NCBI RefSeq assembly: GCF_022531965.1
Contig: NZ_CP092831.1
Coordinates: 3,853,001-3,917,000, forward strand
DNA length: 64,000 nucleotides
From: Paenibacillus peoriae
GTDB lineage: Bacteria; Bacillota; Bacilli; Paenibacillales; Paenibacillaceae
Direction of reading: 5' to 3'
Shown: one piece after another, positions 55,698 to 64,000 of the stretch
How the letters are laid out: the number at the start of each line of letters is the position of its first letter
Numbering within the stretch: position 1 is the first letter of the stretch
Program-made: the position numbers and the translations under genes
The notes under the pieces: generated by a model
Told to the model about the DNA's origin: nothing
Databases searched by the model: none
Seen by the model: only the letters and a program-made list of their open reading frames with translations

Positions 55698-55764
55698 GGA
55701 TGACACCTCCTGAGGTAGTTGCGAACTTACCGGCCTTTGTTACTTACCGGGCTTGCGGTCTGTT

Positions 55765-55794
55765 TATTGTATGTAGGCAAGTGCCCATCCGTGC
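55765..55794 (-). promoter_or_regulatory. SigE/SigK-like promoter of sigK
   Basis: Minus strand: GCAC (55791-55794), 17 bases, CATACAATA (55765-55773), matching the SigK -10 pattern CATAnnnTA and close to the SigE one. It lies about 70 bases upstream of sigK. Confidence 0.55.
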
Positions 55795-55977
55795 CTGTAC
55801 TCCGAAAACTGCTCCGTAACAATTTGCCGGATATCTTGCTGGAGCAACCTCCAATACTTAATTCGAAACATAGAGATCTCTTCGACACAAATCAACGCAC
55901 TCCATATAGCCAGAGGAAAACCCGGAATAGCCTTACATTATCCAACAATTGGTTTCCCATTTTCTCTCAGCAGAGTA

Positions 55978-56349
55978 TTAACTTCTTTCTAAATATGACA
56001 ATGGGAGTGGAGAATAGACCATTGTATCTCCATCTTCATCACGTTTTAAAACAATAGCAAACTCAGCACCATTACTTTCATCACCTCTTGGCAACGGGAA
56101 TATCATAGCCGGACAACGCAACTCATAATTATGAGGAAATTCTTTTCGAAAGTTCTCTAAAGCATAATTCAAAATCGCATCTATTTTGTCGGTAAGCACA
56201 TTAAATCCGCCTATTACAAAATCATTGTATTCTTGGGAAGCGGTGTACTTCTCAAATAATTTTCTTTTATATTCCTCAACAGTACTAAAACAAACTTCCC
56301 AATCCAAAGGGAATATGCCATTTCCCAAATAATAAGTGTATATTTTCAT
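55978..56349 (-). CDS. Hypothetical protein (123 aa)
   Basis: I do not recognise the family. A 123-residue soluble protein opens KIYTYYLGNGIFPLDWEVCF and later shows YNDFVIGGFNVLTDKIDAIL and CPAMIFPLPRGDESNGAEFA. There is no signal peptide and no membrane helix. The mix of aromatic residues and a small globular size resembles small intracellular immunity- or adaptor-like proteins, but that is only an impression. ATG at 56347-56349 with GAAAGGA upstream. It lies between sigK and the discoidin-like gene, in opposite orientation to the latter. Confidence 0.65.
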   Translation of the reverse strand: MKIYTYYLGNGIFPLDWEVCFSTVEEYKRKLFEKYTASQEYNDFVIGGFNVLTDKIDAILNYALENFRKEFPHNYELRCPAMIFPLPRGDESNGAEFAIVLKRDEDGDTMVYSPLPLSYLERS

Positions 56350-56566
56350 ATTCGATCCATTTCCTTTCTCGCACCTCATTTAGTTATTTATATTCTAAAC
56401 ATGCAACTCCCCGCCCGCAAATGAGTTTGCTATTATGATGTCAGACCGCTTAAACACTAGTATGCATTCCATGATCAAGGAATATATTCATAGAGAGTTT
56501 CATATAAATGATATATATCAACCTTTTCAACACATTCAAAAATTAAACTTAAGGAGGAATTTCAAC

Positions 56567-57076
56567 ATGGCAAAATTCAGTCAAAATCCAGACAACTATA
56601 CTTTTTCCATGGATCCTGTTGTTATAGCAGAGGAAAATGTATCAACCAACGGAGATTCCAAAAATACTTTTCCGAAAAATGTTTTAATTGATAATAATCT
56701 CTATTGGGAAAGCAGCTTAAACGGTAAAGGTGGAGAAATCATCTTCAAATTAGATACAGGTAAGACGATCAATGATATTCTTTTAGCTCAGCCATCTTCT
56801 CGAGCTTTTATACTTTCATTTTCTTTTCACGGCTCTAGAGACGGAGAAAATTGGTTTAGGTTAGGTGAAGTCGAAACTTTGCCAACCACTGCAAAAACAA
56901 CCTATCAATTTAGTAATGAGATTCCTTTTTCATATTATAAAATAACTGTACTTTCCTCCGGGATGAGTAGTACAACCTCCTATTATGGTATACGATATAT
57001 TCAGCTAAGAACCGCACTCATTAATGGCGTTCCTGCCTACAGAGCATCCAATCTAAACCCCGCTATTGCGGAATAA
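56567..57076 (+). CDS. F5/8-type (discoidin-like) carbohydrate-binding protein
   Basis: A 169-residue protein with the jelly-roll signs of a discoidin/CBM32-type domain: LIDNNLYWESSLNGKGGEIIFKLDTGKTINDILL, a SRDGENWFRLGEVETLP blade and YYKITVLSS-YYGIRYIQLR. It has no signal peptide, so it may be cytoplasmic, spore-associated or released in another way. ATG at 56567 with AAGGAGGAA upstream; the 44 codons before it have no ribosome site. Single gene with a terminator. Confidence 0.75.
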   Translation: MAKFSQNPDNYTFSMDPVVIAEENVSTNGDSKNTFPKNVLIDNNLYWESSLNGKGGEIIFKLDTGKTINDILLAQPSSRAFILSFSFHGSRDGENWFRLGEVETLPTTAKTTYQFSNEIPFSYYKITVLSSGMSSTTSYYGIRYIQLRTALINGVPAYRASNLNPAIAE

Positions 57077-57088
57077 GTTAGTATACAC

Positions 57089-57117
57089 AAAAAAGGGGCT
57101 GGCCAACGCCGCCCCTT
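57089..57117. terminator. Bidirectional terminator between the discoidin-like and SLH genes
   Basis: AAGGGGC (57093-57099) pairs with GCCCCTT (57111-57117) around CTGGCC/GGC; A-run before, so TTTTTTG on the minus strand. Confidence 0.85.
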
Positions 57118-57125
57118 GATTCATT

Positions 57126-60100
57126 CTATTTCATTTGAAGCATGTTATAAATCATCTCTGCTGCTTCTGCACGTGTGACCTCCTGTTTGGCACGGAAGCT
57201 ACCATCTGGATATCCTTGTACTAAATTAATTTCGGTTAGACCAAGTACATCCTTTCTGGCCCACTCTACAATTTGAGAGGAATCTGAGTATGCACTGCTT
57301 TCTTGCTGTGGTGTAGCCTTGACAATGTTATTCACCATTTTAGCCGCCTGCTCACGGTTAATGACCCGATCTGGGCCAAATTCTCTATTACTAAACCCGC
57401 GAGCAACCTGATCTTTAATCGCCGTTTTGAGCAGATCAACGTACCACGCCGATGGATTGATATCCTCGAAGCCTAAAGTCACATCCGTTTCGAGCGGTAA
57501 TTTCAAGGAACGGACCAGCATAGAGGTAAACTCCATACGTGTTACAGGTCTGTTCGGCTCAAATAGCGTGTGGGTTGTTCCCTTTACTACACCTAAATCA
57601 GCAAGCACATTTATTTTTTCTCTATTAAATATCCGATCAATGTCACTAAAACGATTTGGCTTCTTTTCAACGGTTGAATCTTGAATGTGCTCTGTTTCTA
57701 TCGGTTCCTTTATAACAGGCTGAATCGGTTTTACACTCTCCGCCCCTCCTGCTCCGCCACCTGCTTCCACAGTATTACCCGTTGTTTTGCCATTCGCTTG
57801 TTTTGCCTCTGTGCGTTTTCCTTGACTATTTTCTGCCCAAAGTTGAACTGTATACAACCGCTTCTCTTTAAGCTGTCTCCAGATATAGCCTCGATCCTTA
57901 CCACGATATAGCTCTGTTCCTCCTTCACTGGCGAGGACGAAAATATCATTCTCATGGTCAGATTCCCAATGGATGATAAACTCACTATTCGTTGTTTCCA
58001 TCTTCGAAAACGCAAATGCTGGAGACGGCAGCGTCTCCACTTCACCTTCTGTCTGCTTACCCTCACCACTTGTGTTCAATGGCTTGACGGTAATACGATA
58101 CAATGTAGAACTATCCAATCCATCTACTTTAAATTCATGGGTGGTCGTATGACCGATAAGCATCTCGTTTTGGTAGACATTGTAGGCATCTGCACCCGGA
58201 GCTTCTTTCCACGTAACAACCAAATCGGTATCTGTTACTTTTTTCACAGTCAATCTACTGTCTGATATCTGACCTGGCAAAGCGCGATACGTAAACGGAA
58301 CTAAATTACCTGCCCCCGTTGTATTCACGGCCTGTATACCAAACGAGTAAATCATACCAGGCTGGATACCTGAAAGCTTAATATGGGCATCTCTGGTGTT
58401 AAAAACTTCCCCCGTATCTTTACGGGTTACAGTATATTGATAAGCGCTCTTGATCTCATCCCAGCTCAGTGAAATAAGGCCAGCCTCAAGTTCTGTAACA
58501 TTAACATTTTGTACTTCAGGAGGACGTGTCAGCAGCTCACCCAACGCTGGCTGGCTGAAACCACTACTGTTCCCACTGCTCACTTGAAAATCATAGTTTT
58601 TCCCACCTGTTAAACCAGATATAACCACACGTGGTTCCGTACTATAATAATCTTGACCGTTGATCGTCACCTTATATTGAGTTGCCCCATCAACCGGGGC
58701 CCATATCAATGTGGCATCGTGCTCGCGAACATCTACAGTTGCAAGTTGTACAGCCGAAATCGGTAGTGTTAATGCGTTGATAGAAGTATCTTTACCCGTA
58801 CCACTTCGATTGTAGGCTCGTATTTTAATATTGGCAGACCTGCCCGCTGGCAAGCCCTCAAAAGTATAAGAATGAATACCACGCGCAACCCGCACCTTCG
58901 GTTCATCGTTAACATTCAAGATGTATCCTTCAGCCCCCTGCACATCCTGCCACTCAACACCGATAGCATACACATCCTTCGTCACACCCGATAATGTAGT
59001 TACTCGATCAGGTAAAGTGATGACTCCCAGATGAGCAAAGTCTCCGAATCCTGTTGCATTTTCAGCGGAAACATTATAACCATACTCTGTTCCCGCCTGA
59101 AGATCAGTATCGGTGAATTCTGTATACACATCGTTATAAACCGATACTTCATTACGTTCTAGGGCATAGTAGGTGGCAGTGATTACAGAATTCCACTTCA
59201 AGTCGATTCCATCTTCTCTTACAGTTACATTCCGGAATCCGTTCGGGCTGTCTGGTAGGCTTAGAAAAGATACATGCTTTGCTGTACCCTCTCCAGTGTC
59301 ATTCATAGCTGATACAGAAACATCGTAATATTTACCAGGCTTCATTCCCGTAATTGGATTATACACATCCTGTGTAACCGTATCCTTAAATATGATTTCT
59401 CCCGTACTTACGTCTGCTGCTGTAATATTATATCTGTTAGCTGATGAAACTGGCGTAAAGTCAGCCATGATTTCTGTAGAATGACGAGAGACAGGTCGTA
59501 ACTGGATATGATCAGGAGCATCAGGTAACGTTAATACACGGACTCGATTGGAATACGCATTGCCTCCTACATGATTACTAGAACGCACTTCATATTCGTA
59601 TTGCCGTCCTCCTTGTAGCCCTCTATCTGTAAAAGAATTTGTCGGATGCGTAACATCCCAAACCTCATTAGTTGTTATATTTCGGACTGTATAGACGTAA
59701 CCATCATCAAGGGCCGACGGGAGTGTCCACTGCAAATCAGCTTCTGTATTTCGTACGGATGTCGCAGAGAGCACAACCGACTGGGGCTGGTTTTGAATGC
59801 GAAGTGCACCGCTAACCGTTTCATAAATGTTACCCACCCTATCTTTGACCTTGGCATGAACATACCATTCACCTTCATTTGAAAGATCCATCTGGATTGT
59901 TGTGTCGGCTGCAGCATCCCAGTTTTCGGGTGAATCAGGGCTGTTCGTGATTTTATACTGCATTGTGGATGACTCAATCCCCGAATGCTGATCGGCATAT
60001 CGTATCCTTACAGGAATATGAGTATCTTTCCATTCACGCGAATCCGGCGTCAGTTGGATCGTCGGTGGTTCCAAATCAATATAAGACACCGCGGACACCG

Positions 60101-61712
60101 GATCGCTTCGATTTCCAGCTGCATCTACAGCTTGTGCAGTCAATTTTATGACCCCCGAACCCTTTAATATTCCCGATGAACCAGACACATAAGCGCCAGA
60201 ACCTAATTGATATTCATAATGTACTGCTGTAGTATCCGTCGCACCCGATAGAGCGAACTGAACTGGCTTATTGGTATATCGAGTAGGTATCGTCACCTCG
60301 GAAAACGTAACTTTTGGAGCCGTTGGCTTGGTTCGATCAATCATAACCGATTGAGTTACGATTGAACTAGACACATCAAGATTATTGATCGTCCGTGCTG
60401 ATAATTCGTAAATTCCTTCTGCGTTTAATGTAAAATTACCCTTGTAGGTCAACCACTCCCCAGATGGACTCAAGCGATACTGTGTCATCTTAATTCCATT
60501 TGTAGGGTCACTTCCTGAATCAATGGTAATATTCACATCACGGTTCGTTGGGCCTGTTTCACTAGTCCGGATGACAGGAGCAGTCGGTCCCTTTTTATCA
60601 ATAGTGACTTCCTTGCTTACTTCTCGGCTCACATTACCGACGCTGTCAATGGAGCGTGCATAAACCGTGCTTTTACCATCTTTATTTACATGAAACACTC
60701 CACTATAATCCTGCCAATCCTGATTCACAACGCCTGTCATACGAAATTGAGTATGGGCTAGTCCAGAATAATCGTCTACACCTGGTTGTAATGAAATCGT
60801 ATAGTCATTACTATTCCCTGTTGCTTCTATGCTAGGGGGAGTTGGTGGCATCTTGTCTATTCGGACATTCCCGGAAGAAAGGCCACTATACTGGTCATTC
60901 ACATCCACTGTCCGGGCATAGATTGTATTTACACCATGGTCATAGACAGTGAAAGGCCCGGTGTATGGCTGAAATGCTCCTCCGTTCAGACTATATTCAT
61001 AGTATTTTAATCCTTCAGGAGCCACATCTCCATCGATCCACACGGTTACAGGGTCTTTGGTCCACCCTGTAACAGCTTGTCCCTCTGCGTCTGCGTGAAT
61101 CTGGGGTGGTTTAGGCATGAGGTCCGATTTGGGAATAACACGGACCCCAAACTTGGATATTTCATTACTTGTCTGTTGGTTAGTTCCCATCGCTCTGAAA
61201 TAGCGAACATCCCTTAATGTAATTGAGTCGGTGATATCTATCCATTTTCCCTGGTAATAGCTATCAGCATAGAATTCCCTTACATTAATCCATGTATATA
61301 GATTCGTTCCGTTAGGCCTCCAACTGTCGCCTGCGGCGGCATTAGACGTATATATATCGGTATGATAAGACCCCTCAATATAAACAAAAATCTTGTAATC
61401 CGAAGCCTTAATAGATCTTCCAATATCAATAAAACGATTTGTCGGCTGTGTAGTCCCATCACATTTATACCTCGCCGAACCCGTGCCAGTGTATACTTCT
61501 GTTGCTCCTATCCCATTTCCTGACCAAGAACCCCAACTATCGCCTCCACCCGGCAAATTGTTTTGGCAAAAAGGGCCCCCAATGATCTCCTGAGCAGCAG
61601 CGGATACCCTTTCCGGAAATATGGGAATCATCGTTAATAGTAGGACTACAGCCAAAAATCCATACACCCACTTCCTATACTTCCTTACCTTTCGCTTATT
61701 TTTTCGATACAT
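57126..61712 (-). CDS. Giant surface protein: Ig-like repeats, Fn3 repeats, three SLH domains
   Basis: A 1528-residue secreted protein. Signal peptide is at residues about 1-39 (basic start, VYGFLAVVLLLTMIPIF, cut after VSA). An N-terminal beta domain of about 155 residues contains several Cys. Then come about five Ig-like repeats (roughly 200-640) built on patterns such as PVTVWIDGD...YEYSLNGGAFQPYTGPFTV and IDKKGPTAPVI. About eight fibronectin-III repeats follow (roughly 645-1320), each ending in a Leu-Pro linker (LTLPDAP, LSLPDSP, ITLPDRV). After a Gly/Ala/Glu-rich spacer come three SLH domains (about 1355-1528: FSDIDRIFNREK, GFEDINPSAWYVDLL, AYSDSSQIVEWARKD), which bind pyruvylated wall polymer. 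No catalytic domain is seen. ATG with AAGGAGAAG upstream; probably monocistronic. Confidence 0.92.
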   Translation of the reverse strand: MYRKNKRKVRKYRKWVYGFLAVVLLLTMIPIFPERVSAAAQEIIGGPFCQNNLPGGGDSWGSWSGNGIGATEVYTGTGSARYKCDGTTQPTNRFIDIGRSIKASDYKIFVYIEGSYHTDIYTSNAAAGDSWRPNGTNLYTWINVREFYADSYYQGKWIDITDSITLRDVRYFRAMGTNQQTSNEISKFGVRVIPKSDLMPKPPQIHADAEGQAVTGWTKDPVTVWIDGDVAPEGLKYYEYSLNGGAFQPYTGPFTVYDHGVNTIYARTVDVNDQYSGLSSGNVRIDKMPPTPPSIEATGNSNDYTISLQPGVDDYSGLAHTQFRMTGVVNQDWQDYSGVFHVNKDGKSTVYARSIDSVGNVSREVSKEVTIDKKGPTAPVIRTSETGPTNRDVNITIDSGSDPTNGIKMTQYRLSPSGEWLTYKGNFTLNAEGIYELSARTINNLDVSSSIVTQSVMIDRTKPTAPKVTFSEVTIPTRYTNKPVQFALSGATDTTAVHYEYQLGSGAYVSGSSGILKGSGVIKLTAQAVDAAGNRSDPVSAVSYIDLEPPTIQLTPDSREWKDTHIPVRIRYADQHSGIESSTMQYKITNSPDSPENWDAAADTTIQMDLSNEGEWYVHAKVKDRVGNIYETVSGALRIQNQPQSVVLSATSVRNTEADLQWTLPSALDDGYVYTVRNITTNEVWDVTHPTNSFTDRGLQGGRQYEYEVRSSNHVGGNAYSNRVRVLTLPDAPDHIQLRPVSRHSTEIMADFTPVSSANRYNITAADVSTGEIIFKDTVTQDVYNPITGMKPGKYYDVSVSAMNDTGEGTAKHVSFLSLPDSPNGFRNVTVREDGIDLKWNSVITATYYALERNEVSVYNDVYTEFTDTDLQAGTEYGYNVSAENATGFGDFAHLGVITLPDRVTTLSGVTKDVYAIGVEWQDVQGAEGYILNVNDEPKVRVARGIHSYTFEGLPAGRSANIKIRAYNRSGTGKDTSINALTLPISAVQLATVDVREHDATLIWAPVDGATQYKVTINGQDYYSTEPRVVISGLTGGKNYDFQVSSGNSSGFSQPALGELLTRPPEVQNVNVTELEAGLISLSWDEIKSAYQYTVTRKDTGEVFNTRDAHIKLSGIQPGMIYSFGIQAVNTTGAGNLVPFTYRALPGQISDSRLTVKKVTDTDLVVTWKEAPGADAYNVYQNEMLIGHTTTHEFKVDGLDSSTLYRITVKPLNTSGEGKQTEGEVETLPSPAFAFSKMETTNSEFIIHWESDHENDIFVLASEGGTELYRGKDRGYIWRQLKEKRLYTVQLWAENSQGKRTEAKQANGKTTGNTVEAGGGAGGAESVKPIQPVIKEPIETEHIQDSTVEKKPNRFSDIDRIFNREKINVLADLGVVKGTTHTLFEPNRPVTRMEFTSMLVRSLKLPLETDVTLGFEDINPSAWYVDLLKTAIKDQVARGFSNREFGPDRVINREQAAKMVNNIVKATPQQESSAYSDSSQIVEWARKDVLGLTEINLVQGYPDGSFRAKQEVTRAEAAEMIYNMLQMK

Positions 61713-61772
61713 ACACTTCTCCTTACTTTATTTTATTTTCAAAGAGTTTTACAAACTCGCTTCGAGTAAAAT

Positions 61773-61822
61773 AGAAAAAGCACCTCAAACGAAGGCGTTA
61801 ATGCCTAGGTTTGAGGTGCTTC
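61773..61822 (-). terminator. Terminator of the unknown 292-aa gene
   Basis: A perfect 12-bp stem, AGCACCTCAAAC (61779-61790) with GTTTGAGGTGCT (61809-61820); on the minus strand TTTTTCTATTTTA follows. Confidence 0.88.
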
Positions 61823-61905
61823 CTCTATATCACGAGTATGTTTTGAAGCTATTATACTTCGTTCCAAGCAGGATGTAAACAGAACTGACAAATTATTTAA
61901 GGGTG

Positions 61906-62784
61906 TTAATGAACTTGAACGCCTAAGCTCCGAAAAAATCCTCGCATATTCTGCATGTAAGAATCCTGAGTAGCGGAAGATTCCTTAAGAAGATTTTGCA
62001 TGCTGTTCATAAAAGCAGAAGCTGATGTCGTATCCGCTTTGTCAAAGCGATTGTTTAACGGTGTGTTATTTAGCAACTCTGTATTCTGTCCCATACGTTC
62101 CTTGTATTTCTCAATCCAATCAGGATGTTGAGGAACCTTTTGCGCAAAATTTAACAGTTGGCTCAACCCATTTCCTCCACCTTTAATATCATTCATGTAC
62201 GCCGTATATTTTTGAGGATCGACCTGCTTCATCACTTCCGACAGCTTGACATAATCCTCAGGAGCACCTGACGGACGATCCATTGGAGTCGTGTAGCTAA
62301 TATCTCCGGTCTCTGGATCAGTGGATCGTGTTAAAGCAATACCAGCGATCTGGTTCATGGTTTCCAGAAATTCTTTGGCCTTGTCGCCTTCCATGTAATG
62401 ATCGGCAATATACTTGGATTGGGTAACTCCCATCTCCAGCAGCACAGCTCGCTGACTCTCATCGGTTACTGTTCCGTCGACGATAAAATTAGATTCAATC
62501 ATACTGTACACTGCATTAGACACTTCTTCTGATTGACCTTCCAAAACCCGGTTTAATGAATCATTGATTTGGGTTGTACCGAAATACTTGGCAGCCTGTG
62601 ATACAATAGCTCCTTCGGCCAACTGTCTGCCGGCTTCACTGATCTCCACGGAGTCTTGAACTACGAATCCCGAGACCTTTTCTTCATGAAGCTGGGATGA
62701 TGGAACTTGCTTACTTGTCGGATTGATCCGTAAGCTACTCGCATTAAGAATCGCTTGCTGTGCTCTAAGAGGCCCAAAATTCAT
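61906..62784 (-). CDS. Hypothetical protein (292 aa)
   Basis: Not recognised. A 292-residue, soluble, mainly helical, Gln/Asn/Ser-rich protein without signal peptide. N-terminal part: FGPLRAQQAILNASSLRINP, then a short VEISEAGRQLA stretch of the kind seen in small flagellar and regulatory proteins of Bacilli. Middle and C-terminal parts have DGTVTDESQRAVLLEMGVTQSKYIADHYM and repeated short helices ending QNMRGFFRSLGVQVH. ATG at 62782-62784, seven bases after AGGAGG; eleven upstream codons are open without support. It lies between two surface-protein genes. Confidence 0.7.
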   Translation of the reverse strand: MNFGPLRAQQAILNASSLRINPTSKQVPSSQLHEEKVSGFVVQDSVEISEAGRQLAEGAIVSQAAKYFGTTQINDSLNRVLEGQSEEVSNAVYSMIESNFIVDGTVTDESQRAVLLEMGVTQSKYIADHYMEGDKAKEFLETMNQIAGIALTRSTDPETGDISYTTPMDRPSGAPEDYVKLSEVMKQVDPQKYTAYMNDIKGGGNGLSQLLNFAQKVPQHPDWIEKYKERMGQNTELLNNTPLNNRFDKADTTSASAFMNSMQNLLKESSATQDSYMQNMRGFFRSLGVQVH

Positions 62785-62864
62785 CCTATTTCCTCCTGTC
62801 ATGTTTGTAACAGGCAATCTAAGGCGTATGTATAGTGTAATGTGACCCTGTTTCTATATATATC

Positions 62865-62901
62865 GGACAAAGCATATATGGAATGAATATATGCTTTGTC
62901 C
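62865..62901. other. Perfect 15-bp hairpin in the gap before the 292-aa gene
   Basis: GGACAAAGCATATAT (62865-62879) pairs perfectly with ATATATGCTTTGTCC (62887-62901), loop of seven bases. There is no adjacent T-run on either strand, so it is not a standard terminator, yet it lies between the end of the partial gene (62997) and the start of the 292-aa gene (62784). Confidence 0.7.
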
Positions 62902-62996
62902 CAAAAATGAACAAATATTGAAGCAAACTACTTTTGATTCAAATATAAAATACTCAAGCAACAAGTTACCTTAGGGTTAGCTTAATAACCTATCTA

Positions 62997-64000
62997 TCAA
63001 CCGCCATAAATACTATAGGCAAAGTGATATACAATATCCGTATCTATAATCGAAGTACCTGACACCTGAGCGGCTACCCCTGATAGATCATAGTAGTGTG
63101 TAAAACTGATGGCTCCAGACAGGTATTCCGCTATACTTCCAGTGGAAGATGGCAGGGAAAGAGTCACACTAAAGGCTCCATTCTGGTCCGTATAAGCTGT
63201 GCCTGTACGAGTACGATTCCCGCTGCCTTCAGTCCAGTTCTGATTCAACCATGTCACATCAACAGGTGCATTTGCCACTGGATAACCATCAGTTGTCTTA
63301 ACTACACCATTCACGGTAAGGTTACTGCGTTGATTAACCCGATAATGACGACCATATGAGTAGTTCGGATAATCATTAGGGCCATTAGCAGAATCATAGC
63401 CGGTAATTTCAATTTTGCCAGCCTGAAGCACCGGCTTCAGTGTAAGTGTGTACAAATGATTGGGTGAATACTGATTGGTTGTGTACACTCGCACATAGTA
63501 GGTTCCTGTATTTAAGCTAACATTATGGTTCGTTTGCGGCAAAAGCACCATTTGGTTTCCGGTAAGGACTCCGTAGACTTCCGCTTTGTAGCCATAACCG
63601 TCCGAAACACTGTCAAGCTTGACGTTCAAAGCGTCATAATTGCGGCTGGCTGGGATCGTAACTTGGTACCAGTCATTATCAATGCCTGAATGAATGGAGC
63701 GTGAATTAAGCGATGAACCGCCCGTACTAAAGGTAAAGTTGTAGGCATGGAAAGCACTCTCATCTGGTTCATATGCATCGTAGCTGGAACTTGTATCGAC
63801 CGTTAGATAGAAAGGATCATTGATACTGGAACCTTTTTTGGCATGGACAGCAATCGCATATGCCTTTTCATTTCCAGAAGCGTTGCGGGTTCCTACGTTT
63901 TCAGGAAGTGAGGCAGCCCCCTGTTCATAATTGTTAAAATAAGTACCATAGGTGGATGCGTCAATGGCATTAGGATTAATGTCCCCTGTCGTCATATCAA
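62997..64000 (-). CDS. Secreted beta-rich protein, 5' end outside window
   Basis: At least 332 residues, cut at the right edge of the window; the frame is still open at 63995-64000. Visible parts: a segment after the start of the window (AKKGSSINDPFYLTVDTSSS), a pre-peptidase C-terminal-like fold (GIDNDWYQVTIPASRNYDALNVKLDS, GTYYVRVYTTNQYSPNHLYTLTLKP) and a C-terminal Ig-like/Big domain (GVVKTTDGYPVANAPVDVTW, TDQNGAFSVTLSLP). Such domains are carried on secreted proteases and other surface enzymes; the catalytic part, if any, would be upstream, outside the window. Confidence 0.75.
   Translation of the reverse strand, partial: DMTTGDINPNAIDASTYGTYFNNYEQGAASLPENVGTRNASGNEKAYAIAVHAKKGSSINDPFYLTVDTSSSYDAYEPDESAFHAYNFTFSTGGSSLNSRSIHSGIDNDWYQVTIPASRNYDALNVKLDSVSDGYGYKAEVYGVLTGNQMVLLPQTNHNVSLNTGTYYVRVYTTNQYSPNHLYTLTLKPVLQAGKIEITGYDSANGPNDYPNYSYGRHYRVNQRSNLTVNGVVKTTDGYPVANAPVDVTWLNQNWTEGSGNRTRTGTAYTDQNGAFSVTLSLPSSTGSIAEYLSGAISFTHYYDLSGVAAQVSGTSIIDTDIVYHFAYSIYGG

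Overview
The window is a stretch of chromosome from a spore-forming, low-to-medium GC Gram-positive bacterium, most likely a Paenibacillus (P. polymyxa group or a near relative). The genus call is an inference. It rests on spore genes (sigK, spoIIP, gpr, spoVAC-AD-AE), a CIRCE-controlled hrcA-grpE-dnaK operon, a LeuS T-box, a Bacillus-type expansin, a three-SLH surface protein, a copper-amine-oxidase stalk protein and an Lpl/Ytc-type sugar ABC system beside a membrane-anchored AraC regulator. That combination is typical of Paenibacillus.

Positions 1-31000 are the conserved housekeeping block known from Bacillus, read mostly on the minus strand: yqeG-yqeH-aroE-yhbY-nadD-yqeK-rsfS-yqeM, comER-comEA-comEB-comEC, holA, rpsT, gpr-spoIIP-yqxA-lepA-hemW and hrcA-grpE-dnaK. 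Several insertions break this synteny. These are cvfB, leuS with its T-box and a tautomerase-like gene; an ECF sigma/anti-sigma pair with a recognisable self-directed promoter; the corpse of an iron-siderophore binding lipoprotein that still carries a Fur box; and, next to the heat-shock promoter, an intact GNAT acetyltransferase, a small unknown gene and a decayed second copy of the GNAT C-terminus.

Positions 31000-40900 hold a MoxR/DUF58/transglutaminase operon, a short spoVAC-AD-AE germination operon, an M42 aminopeptidase, a YdjM-type membrane protein and a secreted expansin. A GC-rich tetR-map pair (about 41.0-42.6 kb) looks acquired. From 42.8 to 50.2 kb lies a carbohydrate-uptake locus: AraC-type membrane regulator, two permeases, a binding lipoprotein and a stalk-domain protein, with two cre-like sites.

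Positions 50300-57100 hold an EamA exporter, a YdcF protein, a DUF523 protein and an intact uninterrupted sigK. A 168-bp broken duplicate of sigK lies 2.3 kb away in the same orientation. The two sigK copies bracket a tetR-hydrolase operon with a perfect palindromic operator. The right end (57.1-64 kb) encodes a 1528-residue Ig/Fn3/SLH surface protein, an unknown 292-residue protein and the 3' part of a secreted beta-rich protein that runs off the window.

No tRNA, rRNA, CRISPR array, phage or intact insertion sequence was seen. The least explained items are the sigK duplicate around the tetR-hydrolase module, the GNAT relic plus small gene by the heat-shock promoter, and the anti-sigma factor with its very long linker. 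I did not find anything I could defend as an entirely new molecular system.
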